This document shows, one piece after another, positions 1-6,147 of a stretch of 8,514 nt of DNA. The translations under genes were made by a program, and so were the position numbers. Numbering within the stretch: position 1 is the stretch's first letter; each line of letters begins with the position of its first letter. The DNA comes from Nitrososphaerota archaeon (GTDB lineage Archaea > Thermoproteota > Nitrososphaeria > Nitrososphaerales > Nitrosopumilaceae): positions 9,856-18,369 of the forward strand of contig JAANXC010000002.1 in NCBI GenBank assembly GCA_018263495.1. Reading direction: 5' to 3'. The notes under the pieces are model-generated. The model was given only the letters and a program-made list of their open reading frames with translations, was not told the origin of the DNA and made no database searches.

Positions 1-1
1 A

Positions 2-64
2 CAAGTTGAAAATGAAATCAAAGAAAAGGGATTCTTCATTCAAAAAATGGAAGGATGCCCATAA
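2..64 (+). CDS. 3' end of an unidentified protein gene (partial)
   Basis: Reading from base 2, 20 sense codons are open up to a TAA stop at 62-64; the gene begins outside the window. The visible C-terminus contains the stretch EIKEKGFFIQKMEGCP, a plausible soluble protein end with a charged helix followed by a short strand. I do not recognise the family from so little sequence. The tail stops 14 bp before the end of the convergent hppA gene, and a run of seven T follows the stop at once, which fits a genuine plus-strand gene end in an archaeon. It could still be a chance open frame. Confidence 0.5.
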   Translation, partial: QVENEIKEKGFFIQKMEGCP

Positions 65-65
65 A

Positions 66-77
66 CTATTTTTTTAA
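66..77 (+). terminator. T-rich terminator between convergent genes
   Basis: A run of seven T (69-75) lies directly after the stop of the partial plus-strand gene. Archaeal RNA polymerase terminates at U-rich stretches without needing a hairpin, so this is a likely terminator for that gene. On the minus strand the first T-run after the hppA stop is six T at about 46-41, inside the opposing gene, so the two transcripts probably overlap slightly at their 3' ends. Confidence 0.4.
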
Positions 78-78
78 T

Positions 79-2139
79 CTACAATCCTGGAATTATAGTA
101 ACAAATGCAGCAACGAAAACTATAGCTACTGTATTAAGTAATTTTATGACTGTGTTTAGTGCAGGTCCAGCTGTGTCTTTGTAAGGATCTCCAATGATAT
201 CACCTACTACCGCGACTTTATGTTCTTCAGTTCCTCTTTCGCCCTTCATTTCTATGAGTTTTTTAGCATTATCCCATGCACCACCGGTATTTGCCAAATG
301 GTAAGCAAGAAATATTCCAGTAACTACTGCGCCCAATAACAAGCCGGCTACTGCTTCAGGACCTAATAAAACTCCAAGAACTATAGGAGCAGAAACAGCT
401 ATGCTTGCAGTTTTCCACAGTTCTTTGATTGATGCTACGGTAGCTATGTCCACACATTTAGCATAATCTGGTTTTGTCTTACCAGTAAGTATTCCAGGAT
501 TTTTCTTGAATTGAGCTCTTATTTCATCAATAAGTATGAAAGCCGCACGTGAAACACCGCTAATTAATTGACCAGTAATAATGAAAGGGATTAAGCCACC
601 AACCAATAGACCTACAATAACTGAAGGATTTGATAATGAATAATCAAATATTACGTGGAAATATTCTGCTGCCTCATACTGGAAAGCCTGAATCATAGCT
701 AATGCAGCAAGTCCAGCGCTAGCTATTGCAAATCCTTTTGTTATTGCCTTTGTTGTATTTCCTACAGCATCAATTTCGTCAGTAACTTTACGGTTCTTTT
801 CCCCCATACCAGTCATTTCTACAATTCCACCTGCGTTATCAGCAATAGGACCAAAAGCATCTATACTTAACACAATTCCTGCAAGACTCAACATTGCCAT
901 CGCAGTAAGTGATGTTCCAAATATTCCATAAAGTAATGGATCGGAGCCTTCAGGCGCTGCTGAAGAACACAAAGCAAATGATACGATAATTGCAACTACC
1001 AATGCAATCATGAAAGGACCAGTAGAACGCATGCCTTGTATGATTCCCATTAGAGTCAATGATGCATAGCCCCACTTTGCAGACTCTGCTATTTCATTAA
1101 CTGGTTTGTACTTGTAATTTGTAAAGTTATCAGTAATTTTTTGTATCACAGGTACAAGAATCACACCAATTACAGTAGCTCCAAATAATGCGTATGTAAG
1201 GTCTGATTCTCCAAGAAACAGACGAGCAAAAATAAAGTTTAATGCAATTGCGACTGCTGCTGAAATGTAAAAAGCTACGTTAAGAGGTTTCATTACATCC
1301 TTAATCTTTCTAGAGTTTATAGTGGCTGCACCGATTATCGAAGCAATTATTCCTGACGCACCAACAAGAATTGGATAAATTACAATATCAGGAAATCCTA
1401 TAAGAGCTGCAATCAATAAAGACGCTAACATAGTAACTATGTAAGACTCGTAAACATCAGAGCCCATTCCTGCTGCATCACCAACATTATCACCTACATT
1501 GTCCGCAATGGTAGCAGGATTTCGTGGGTCATCCTCTGGAATGTTTGCTTCAACTTTTCCGACTAGATCTGCAGCCATATCTGCCGCCTTGGTGTAAATT
1601 CCACCACCAATTCTAATGAATAATGCGATTAGACTCGCTCCAATTCCTACACCAGCTATTGAGATTGGATCTGGATATATCATATAGAGTACAGCCATAG
1701 CGCCTAAGGCCATTGCTGGTACTGAAAGACCAACAGTTGCACCACCTCTGAATGCTAATGCAAAAGTGCTTCCAAGTCCTTTCTTAGTAGAATGAGCTGA
1801 CCGTACTGCTGCCTTGACAGTAATTTTCAATGAAATTATTCCGGCAACTGCTGAAAGTGCTGCACCAACAGCAAATGCTATTCCGTTAGAAGAACCTATG
1901 AAAAAGCCAATAACTACTGATAGACCTATAGCAACAGGAATTATGACTTTCATTTCTCTTCTGAGAAACGCTGAAGCGCCTTCCTTTACTGCATTTGAGA
2001 TTTCAAGCATTTCTTTCGTTCCAGGTTTTTGCTTAGTAACCCAAGCAGCAAATCCAGCTGCTACCGCAAAAGAAGCTATTACTGCAATTATTGGTAAAAG
2101 TTCAGATGTGCTAATTGACATAAGGTCAGAAATTGCCAT
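79..2139 (-). CDS. hppA: Membrane-bound ion-pumping pyrophosphatase, K+-independent type
   Basis: This 686-residue protein is a membrane pyrophosphatase: it hydrolyses inorganic pyrophosphate on the cytoplasmic side and pumps protons (or sodium) out through a bundle of about 16 helices. Hydrophobic segments run the whole length. The family's substrate-site motifs are all visible: GGGIYTKAADMAADLVGKVE (about 178-197), DDPRNPATIADNVGDNVGD (203-221), DAFGPIADNAGGI (427-439), DEIDAVGNTTK (454-464) and GDIIGDPYKDTAGP (646-659). In the GNTT motif the next residue is Lys464, followed by Thr467; K+-dependent enzymes have Ala at the Lys position, so this belongs to the K+-independent class, which pumps H+ in characterised members. 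The length is normal. The ATG start fits a TATA box about 32 bp upstream, implying an almost leaderless mRNA. Substrate PPi would come from biosynthetic reactions such as NadC in this window. Confidence 0.96.
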   Translation of the reverse strand: MAISDLMSISTSELLPIIAVIASFAVAAGFAAWVTKQKPGTKEMLEISNAVKEGASAFLRREMKVIIPVAIGLSVVIGFFIGSSNGIAFAVGAALSAVAGIISLKITVKAAVRSAHSTKKGLGSTFALAFRGGATVGLSVPAMALGAMAVLYMIYPDPISIAGVGIGASLIALFIRIGGGIYTKAADMAADLVGKVEANIPEDDPRNPATIADNVGDNVGDAAGMGSDVYESYIVTMLASLLIAALIGFPDIVIYPILVGASGIIASIIGAATINSRKIKDVMKPLNVAFYISAAVAIALNFIFARLFLGESDLTYALFGATVIGVILVPVIQKITDNFTNYKYKPVNEIAESAKWGYASLTLMGIIQGMRSTGPFMIALVVAIIVSFALCSSAAPEGSDPLLYGIFGTSLTAMAMLSLAGIVLSIDAFGPIADNAGGIVEMTGMGEKNRKVTDEIDAVGNTTKAITKGFAIASAGLAALAMIQAFQYEAAEYFHVIFDYSLSNPSVIVGLLVGGLIPFIITGQLISGVSRAAFILIDEIRAQFKKNPGILTGKTKPDYAKCVDIATVASIKELWKTASIAVSAPIVLGVLLGPEAVAGLLLGAVVTGIFLAYHLANTGGAWDNAKKLIEMKGERGTEEHKVAVVGDIIGDPYKDTAGPALNTVIKLLNTVAIVFVAAFVTIIPGL

Positions 2140-2165
2140 GTTATACTTGCAATGCCTAGACGTTG

Positions 2166-2177
2166 TAAATATAAATC
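2166..2177 (-). promoter_or_regulatory. TATA box of hppA
   Basis: On the minus strand the element TTTATATT (2175-2168) is centred about 32 bp before the hppA ATG. With the usual 26-27 bp from TATA centre to start site, transcription would begin near 2145, giving a leader of about six bases. So hppA likely has its own promoter rather than relying on read-through from the metallopeptidase gene upstream. Confidence 0.5.
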
Positions 2178-2185
2178 ATCGAACA

Positions 2186-2194
2186 AAAAATTTT
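2186..2194 (-). terminator. T-run after the metallopeptidase gene
   Basis: On the minus strand, six T follow four A about 8 bases beyond the stop of the metallopeptidase gene (2202). This is a plausible U-rich archaeal terminator separating it from hppA, just upstream of the hppA TATA box. Confidence 0.3.
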
Positions 2195-2201
2195 AGTTAA
2201 T

Positions 2202-2579
2202 TCATTTTCTTTTTTGATATGGTGGAAAATTCTTCCCTCGTAAGCCTTGCCTAACAAGTTTGCTAAACCTCTTTCCATGGCTTAGATATGGAAATCTTTG
2301 ATGGATCAATTCGTGCACGATCGTATTCTCTAGATCCTTCTCATCAGAAATTTTCCTAATATTTAGGAATATGAGATTCTGCCTGTTGTATGAGAGACCT
2401 AAATATTTGTAGGCTGAAGTACGAGCACCTTCTGTCATCTCCCTTGGCATATCAAGAACCTCACGCGTAGTGAGAAGTATTTTGGGTTCTGGAATGGAAA
2501 AGCGCTTAGCGTATATTCCAACTTTTTCACAAATTACAAGTCTAAGGTCTGGATCTAATTTCACATAATCTAATGTCAA
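2202..2579 (-). CDS. Small SprT/YgjP-like zinc metallopeptidase
   Basis: This 125-residue protein is predicted to be a zincin-fold metallopeptidase. The active-site motif HELIH is at residues 89-93: His89 and His93 would bind zinc and Glu90 would be the general base. It is followed by HGKRF, with His101 as likely third ligand. The order HExxH, then HGxxF, is the signature of the SprT and YgjP/DUF45 groups. The spacing is short and no separate zinc-ribbon or DNA-binding domain is visible, so a role in DNA-protein crosslink repair like SPRTN is only a possibility. The basic C-terminus ends in KRK. The start is TTG at 2579; the frame is closed three codons upstream and no ATG lies near the N-terminus. 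No clear Shine-Dalgarno site or TATA box precedes it, so it may be cotranscribed with mrp and the CoA kinase. The substrate is unknown. Confidence 0.8.
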   Translation of the reverse strand: MTLDYVKLDPDLRLVICEKVGIYAKRFSIPEPKILLTTREVLDMPREMTEGARTSAYKYLGLSYNRQNLIFLNIRKISDEKDLENTIVHELIHQRFPYLSHGKRFSKLVRQGLRGKNFPPYQKRK

Positions 2580-2639
2580 AATGTTAGTTTATCGTATGAT
2601 GTCAATTGTTGTTTTGATCTTGGTTTACCTTTACAAAGC

Positions 2640-2697
2640 AGGGTCAGAGTTTAGTAGTGTAATCATAAATCATACAGCCACCGTCTCATCATACCCC
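2640..2697 (-). ncRNA. Candidate C/D box sRNA (2'-O-methylation guide)
   Basis: On the minus strand, just after the stop of the CoA kinase gene, lies a consensus C box ATGATGA (2692-2686). A D box CTGA (2647-2644) follows after 38 bases, the usual size for an archaeal C/D sRNA. The flanks, GGGG (2697-2694) and CCCT (2643-2640), can pair as a 4-bp terminal stem (three G-C and one G-U), with the three-base bulge TAT placed exactly as in a kink-turn. A near-match C' box ATGATTA (2666-2660) leaves a 12-base guide CACTACTAAACT in front of the D box. The D' box is weak: only CTGT at 2677-2674. The position in a 117-bp gap between same-strand genes suits processing from the polycistronic mRNA. I cannot identify the RNA target. 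The call rests on motif and stem geometry only. Confidence 0.45.
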
Positions 2698-3194
2698 TAG
2701 TTCATTACATCAAGTATTTTTTGAACCTTCTCTCGTATTTCAGGCGTGATTGTAACAATAACTAAGCCCTCGTTCGGCTGACCGTACATCACGACAGAAT
2801 TTTCAGGTGCAAAGATACATGCAGGTATAACAAGAAGATCCTCCTCCCCATCTACTGTGATTCTAACTGGTGATTCACTAGAAAATGCTTTTTGAATAAC
2901 TTGTATACTTTCCTCGGTTATTTCACCAGGCGGATTTCTGCAGGAAAGATTCGTGTTTATTGTATCATCAACAGGGACTGTACGCTGATTACGTTTTTCG
3001 AGACCATCTATGATTTGAATCTGCGGTTTGAGACCCAATTGTAACATATTTTCAGTTGTCCTATCTCCCACTGTAATTATAACTGATTCAGCAGAAATTT
3101 TTTTTATGATATTTTCTTTGTTTGGATCATTGTCACTGATTAAATTCCCTAGTGGATTTTTAAGCTGATCACGAAGATCATCAGGTAGTTGCAA
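2697..3194 (-). CDS. GTP-dependent dephospho-CoA kinase (DUF359 family)
   Basis: This 165-residue protein matches the archaeal DUF359 family, shown in Thermococcus to phosphorylate dephospho-CoA with GTP, the last step of coenzyme A synthesis. It replaces the bacterial ATP-dependent CoaE and is unrelated to it. Conserved blocks are visible in order: TVGDRTTENML (41-51), IIDGLEKR (61-68), NPPGEI (87-92), VDGEEDLLVIPA (114-125) and VVMYGQPNEGLVIV (134-147). The length is typical. The start is TTG at 3194, forced because the in-frame triplets upstream are TTC and ATT and then the TAG stop of mrp. The gap to mrp is six bases, so the two genes form an operon, in the same reading frame. In many euryarchaea this gene sits beside spt4; here spt4 is nearby but on the other strand. 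Confidence 0.88.
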   Translation of the reverse strand: MQLPDDLRDQLKNPLGNLISDNDPNKENIIKKISAESVIITVGDRTTENMLQLGLKPQIQIIDGLEKRNQRTVPVDDTINTNLSCRNPPGEITEESIQVIQKAFSSESPVRITVDGEEDLLVIPACIFAPENSVVMYGQPNEGLVIVTITPEIREKVQKILDVMN

Positions 3195-3200
3195 GAAAAT

Positions 3201-4304
3201 CTAACTAGCTGCTGGAGTTGTCTCCGCTTGCATTTCTTCCTGTACTTTTCTGGCTTGAATACTACACTGCGCTGCAATATTTTTAGCAGCTACAGTAAAT
3301 GCTTCAGCACTTGGAGAATCAGGATCTGTAATCATGACAGGCTTTCCAACATCAGATCCTGCCATAATTCCTGAATTGAGTGGTATCGCACCAAGTAATG
3401 GCATGTTATGCTTTTCACTAATTTTTTCTGCACCACCATTACCAAATATGTAATGTTTTTCATTACACTTTGAACACTCGAAATAACTCATATTTTCAAC
3501 AACACCCAGCATTGGCACATTAAGCTTATCAAACATTCCAATTGCTTTACTAGCAACACTACTTGCTACCTCCTGCGGAGTTGTAACAACAAGAATTCCT
3601 GTAATTGGGATTGTTTGTGCCAATGTTAATGGTATATCACCTGTACCAGGTGGTAAATCAACAATTAGATAATCTAAATCAGTCCAAAGAGTATCAACTA
3701 AAAACTGTTTTACAATTCCAGATATGATTGGACCTCTGTAAATTGCTGCTTGATGTTCCTGCTCTGCAAAAAAACCAAAAGACACAACCTTAATGCCCTC
3801 ATATTCTGGTGGCACCAATTTCCTTTTCTCTTGATCCATCTCTACATCCATTTCAGTTCCCTTCATTCCAAGCATTAGTGGTATACTTGGACCATAGATA
3901 TCAGCATCCAACAAACCAACTTTAGCTCCAGTTTTTGCAAGTGCTAATGAAAGATTTAGTGCTACGGTGGATTTTCCTACTCCGCCTTTTCCACTTGCAA
4001 CAGCTACGATATTTTTAACACCTTTCATAAATTCGTCTGCATCCAGTGATCTTCCTTCCATCACCTTTGCAGTTACATTCATGTCGAGATTATTAATTCC
4101 ATCAAGTTCGTCGATTGCCTTACGAACATCTTCTTCTATCTGTTCATTAAATGGACATGCTGGTGTTGTAAGCTCAAGTGTAAACTTTAGATTACCAGAA
4201 TTAAGATCCAAGTCTTTGATCATTCCCATTGAGACAATGTCCTTGTTTAGGTCAGGATCAATTACAGTCGAAAGTTTGTTGATAACATCGTCAACGCCAA
4301 CCAT
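3201..4304 (-). CDS. mrp: Mrp/NBP35-family Fe-S cluster carrier ATPase with N-terminal DUF59 domain
   Basis: This 367-residue cytoplasmic P-loop ATPase belongs to the Mrp/ApbC/NBP35 group, which binds an Fe-S cluster between subunits and passes it to target enzymes. Residues 1 to about 85 form a DUF59/MIP18 domain with the conserved Cys50 in TTPACPF. The ATPase domain follows: Walker A with the deviant lysine, SGKGGVGKST (104-113); LLDADIYGPSIP (131-142); the switch motif DLPPGTGD (216-223); and the CSKC pair (Cys277, Cys280), the cluster-binding CxxC of the family. The C-terminal tail (from about 350) is Gln/Glu-rich and ends in TTPAAS. The ATG start lies about 26 bp from a strong TATA box, so the mRNA is probably leaderless. 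It heads the operon with dephospho-CoA kinase. NadA, encoded in the same window, is an Fe-S enzyme and a possible client, but this is inference. Confidence 0.93.
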   Translation of the reverse strand: MVGVDDVINKLSTVIDPDLNKDIVSMGMIKDLDLNSGNLKFTLELTTPACPFNEQIEEDVRKAIDELDGINNLDMNVTAKVMEGRSLDADEFMKGVKNIVAVASGKGGVGKSTVALNLSLALAKTGAKVGLLDADIYGPSIPLMLGMKGTEMDVEMDQEKRKLVPPEYEGIKVVSFGFFAEQEHQAAIYRGPIISGIVKQFLVDTLWTDLDYLIVDLPPGTGDIPLTLAQTIPITGILVVTTPQEVASSVASKAIGMFDKLNVPMLGVVENMSYFECSKCNEKHYIFGNGGAEKISEKHNMPLLGAIPLNSGIMAGSDVGKPVMITDPDSPSAEAFTVAAKNIAAQCSIQARKVQEEMQAETTPAAS

Positions 4305-4324
4305 AGCGCAGAATTTACCTCTAC

Positions 4325-4334
4325 TTTATTTAAA
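4325..4334 (-). promoter_or_regulatory. TATA box of the mrp operon
   Basis: On the minus strand TTTAAATAAA (4334-4325) is centred 25-26 bp from the A of the mrp ATG at 4304. This matches the archaeal TATA-to-start-site distance, so the transcript should begin at or next to the ATG. No Shine-Dalgarno site is needed or seen. Confidence 0.6.
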
Positions 4335-4346
4335 GATAGGCAGATT

Positions 4347-4388
4347 TAGCTTGGCATAATTTGAAAATTACAATTTGCGTACAAGCTA
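4347..4388. repeat. Inverted repeat flanking the candidate rpo7 promoter
   Basis: TAGCTTG (4347-4353) and CAAGCTA (4382-4388) are perfect 7-bp inverted copies, 28 bases apart, in the 134-bp divergent region between mrp and rpo7. The interval holds CATAATTT (4355-4362), a candidate plus-strand TATA box for rpo7, which would start RNA near 4385 and give a leader of about 55 bases. That leader carries AAGGTGA (4413-4419), a Shine-Dalgarno-like sequence, but it ends 19 bases before the GTG, further than usual. Whether the repeat is an operator or chance cannot be told. Confidence 0.3.
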
Positions 4389-4438
4389 GGCATGGTTTTC
4401 CAAAAGGTTCATAAGGTGAAAATCGATACCACAACAAA

Positions 4439-5122
4439 GTGTTTTCTGTTTCTACGCTCGAAGATATTGTTAGGATTCCACCTAGTCTTTTTGATACATC
4501 GTTGAATAAAGCAGCAGTAGACATTCTTAAGTCAAAATACGAGAGTATGGTTAAACAGGATTTGGGCTACATCATAATGATCCTGAGTGCGGATGTTGAG
4601 CCAATGGGAAAATTAATTGCCGGTGACGGAGGTACATTTCATCGAGTTACATTTGACGCATTAACATTTTATCCAAAACTTCAGGAGATAATCTATGGCG
4701 AACTTGTAGATATTACTGACTTTGGAGCATTTGTTAGAATTGGTCCTACTGATGCGTTATTACACCTGTCACAAGTGATGGATGATTATCTAAAAAGTAA
4801 TATTGCGTCTGGTGTCATACTTGCGAACCAAAGTGGACGAACACTAAAAATTGGTTCTACAATAAGAACAAGAATTACAGCAGTATCACTTGGTAAAGCA
4901 TCAACAATGGGAAAAATAGGTATTACATGTAGACAGCCATTTTTAGGTGCAGATGAATGGATACAGGAAGATCTTAAAAAAGCCAGTGGTGTCGAAGAAA
5001 AAGTAGAAGCAAAGAAAGACAAGAAAGAAGAAAAAGTAGAAGCAAAGAAAGACAAGAAAGAAGAAAAAGTAGAAGCAAAGAAAGACAAGAAAGAAGAAAA
5101 AGTAGAAGTTAAGGAGAAGTGA
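4439..5122 (+). CDS. rpo7: DNA-directed RNA polymerase subunit Rpo7 (RpoE', RPB7 homologue) with repetitive C-terminal tail
   Basis: This is the archaeal RPB7 homologue, which with Rpo4 forms the polymerase stalk that contacts nascent RNA and helps promoter melting. The N-terminal start MFSVSTLEDIVRIPP is close to the family consensus and fixes the start at the GTG; the frame is closed nine codons upstream with no ATG. The tip domain covers about 1-80, with the block GDGGTFHRVTFDALTF (62-77). An S1 RNA-binding domain follows at about 82-165, including GELVDITDFGAFVRIG (87-102) and LLHLSQVMDDY (107-117). The usual protein is about 180-190 residues. This one has 227, because of a Lys/Glu tail from residue 183 made of an 11-residue unit (EEKVEAKKDKK) repeated three times plus a partial copy. 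It is the first gene of an operon with spt4 and nadC. Confidence 0.95.
   Translation: MFSVSTLEDIVRIPPSLFDTSLNKAAVDILKSKYESMVKQDLGYIIMILSADVEPMGKLIAGDGGTFHRVTFDALTFYPKLQEIIYGELVDITDFGAFVRIGPTDALLHLSQVMDDYLKSNIASGVILANQSGRTLKIGSTIRTRITAVSLGKASTMGKIGITCRQPFLGADEWIQEDLKKASGVEEKVEAKKDKKEEKVEAKKDKKEEKVEAKKDKKEEKVEVKEK
4994..5110 (+). repeat. 33-bp perfect tandem repeat in rpo7, about 3.5 copies
   Basis: Three identical 33-bp units (4994-5026, 5027-5059, 5060-5092) are followed by an 18-bp partial unit (5093-5110) that differs only in its last codon (GTT instead of GCA). Each unit encodes EEKVEAKKDKK. Identity at the DNA level, including synonymous positions, points to recent duplication by slippage or unequal recombination. 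Because 33 is a multiple of three, copy number can change without breaking the frame. Confidence 0.95.
5111..5116 (+). promoter_or_regulatory. Shine-Dalgarno site of spt4
   Basis: AAGGAG lies within the last codons of rpo7 and ends seven bases before the spt4 ATG. It is the best ribosome binding site in the window and fits translation of an internal operon gene, in contrast to the probably leaderless first genes. Confidence 0.6.
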
Positions 5123-5123
5123 T

Positions 5124-5312
5124 ATGGTAAAAGAATTAGCATGTAGAAAATGCAAGTGTGTTACTATTGGTAAGGTTTGTCCAGCGTGTAAATCGTCGGA
5201 TCTAACTCCGGATTGGGAGGGAATAGTTGTAGTAGCAAACCCAGAAGAATCTAGAATTGCAAAAACCTTGAAAATAACTGTAAAGGGGAAATATGCACTT
5301 AAGGTAACCTAA
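5124..5312 (+). CDS. spt4: Transcription elongation factor Spt4 (RpoE'')
   Basis: This 62-residue protein is Spt4, the small zinc-binding partner of Spt5 (NusG homologue); the heterodimer binds the polymerase clamp and promotes processive elongation. The zinc ribbon is visible: Cys7 and Cys10 in ACRKC, and Cys19 and Cys22 in CPAC. The Spt5-binding part follows, with DWEGIVVVANPEESRIAK (30-47) and the final strand KGKYALKV. Length and layout are those of archaeal Spt4. The ATG is one base after the rpo7 stop and has a good Shine-Dalgarno site. The rpo7-spt4 pairing is conserved across archaea. Confidence 0.95.
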   Translation: MVKELACRKCKCVTIGKVCPACKSSDLTPDWEGIVVVANPEESRIAKTLKITVKGKYALKVT

Positions 5313-5313
5313 G

Positions 5314-6144
5314 TTGGGTACTAATATCAAAAAAGAATTATTACGATTTATTTCCGAGGATATACAAGGTGGCGATATCACAAGTGTGTTATTACCAAAA
5401 AAGAAGATTAAAGCTAAAATTATTTCAAGACAGGAGGGTGTTTTAGCAGGTGTAAAATTTGCGGGGGATATATTTCGTCTAAAAGGTTGTAATGTTAAAA
5501 CAATAAAAAAAGATGGTGCTAAATTAAAATCAAACCAAATAATTTTACAAATATCTGGTAATGCAGGAACTGTCTTGTCATGCGAAAGGACAGCCTTAAA
5601 CCTGTTATCAAGAATGAGTGGTATTTCCACGCAAACAAATTTTCTAGTATCAAAAATTAGAAAAATAAACAGAAAGACAAAACTTTACTCAACCAGAAAA
5701 ACAGCTCCTGGTCTCAGATTTTTTGATAAAGAGGCCATTATGATTGGTGGTGGTCACAAGCATAGAATGTCATTGAATGATATGGTTATGATAAAGGATA
5801 ATCATTTGTTGGTAACCAACTCGATGGAAGGTATTATCAAAAATGCACGAAAACGACATAAACATGTTGAAGTAGAGGTGGAAAATCAAAGAGATGCCAT
5901 ACTTGCTGCAAGTAGCGGTGCCACGATTGTTATGTTGGACAATTTTTCTCCCGTACAGATTAAAAAAACAATAACTGCACTTCAAAAGAAAAAACTACGT
6001 AATAAGGTAAAATTGGAAGCGTCTGGTGGAATAAACTCAAAAAATATCACTGCATATGCAAAAACTGGTGTTGACATGATCTCGGTAGGTTCCATCACAA
6101 ACTCTGTCAAGGGTTTAGATCTTAGCCTTGAAGTTTATGTTTAG
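5314..6144 (+). CDS. nadC: Nicotinate-nucleotide pyrophosphorylase (quinolinate phosphoribosyltransferase)
   Basis: NadC condenses quinolinate with PRPP to give nicotinic acid mononucleotide, CO2 and PPi, closing de novo NAD synthesis. The 276-residue length is normal. Family motifs are in order: EDIQGGDITS (15-24), SCERTALNLLSRMSGIST (89-106) with the substrate-binding Arg92, TRKTAPGLR (127-135), GGGHKHRM (145-152), IKDNHL (160-165), VEVEVEN (185-191), MLDNFS (207-212), LEASGGI (234-240) and ISVGSIT (256-262). The N-terminal part is the open barrel-like domain and the rest the PRPP-binding alpha/beta barrel. The start is TTG at 5314, one base after the spt4 stop and 8 bases after the Shine-Dalgarno-like AAGGT at 5301-5305. 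It is thus translated as third gene of the rpo7 operon. Its partners nadA and nadX lie directly downstream on the opposite strand. Confidence 0.95.
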   Translation: MGTNIKKELLRFISEDIQGGDITSVLLPKKKIKAKIISRQEGVLAGVKFAGDIFRLKGCNVKTIKKDGAKLKSNQIILQISGNAGTVLSCERTALNLLSRMSGISTQTNFLVSKIRKINRKTKLYSTRKTAPGLRFFDKEAIMIGGGHKHRMSLNDMVMIKDNHLLVTNSMEGIIKNARKRHKHVEVEVENQRDAILAASSGATIVMLDNFSPVQIKKTITALQKKKLRNKVKLEASGGINSKNITAYAKTGVDMISVGSITNSVKGLDLSLEVYV

Positions 6145-6147
6145 AAT

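Noticed and set aside
1814..2200. Plus-strand open frame of 128 codons over the start of hppA
   Set aside because: It is antisense to strongly conserved hppA coding sequence and encodes no recognisable domain.
2641..2697. Plus-strand stretch with a D-arm-like look (GTTTAGTAGTG followed by AATCATA), possible tRNA or tRNA fragment
   Set aside because: No T-arm (GGTTCAAATCC type), no acceptor stem and no anticodon arm can be built. The resemblance is superficial, though the sRNA guide complementing it might hint at a tRNA target.
2581..2700. Plus-strand open frame of 39 codons with a hydrophobic stretch, filling the gap between the metallopeptidase and CoA kinase genes
   Set aside because: It lies antisense to the whole gap, has no ribosome binding site, and its second half is the complement of the better supported C/D box RNA candidate.
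4392..4505. ATG at 4392 with a short open frame overlapping the rpo7 start
   Set aside because: It is in another frame from rpo7, has no domain or conserved N-terminus, and the rpo7 GTG gives the family's exact beginning.
4943..5155. Long minus-strand open frames rich in Phe/Ser over the end of rpo7
   Set aside because: They are the complement of the Lys/Glu repeat in rpo7; low-complexity antisense shadows without a start signal.
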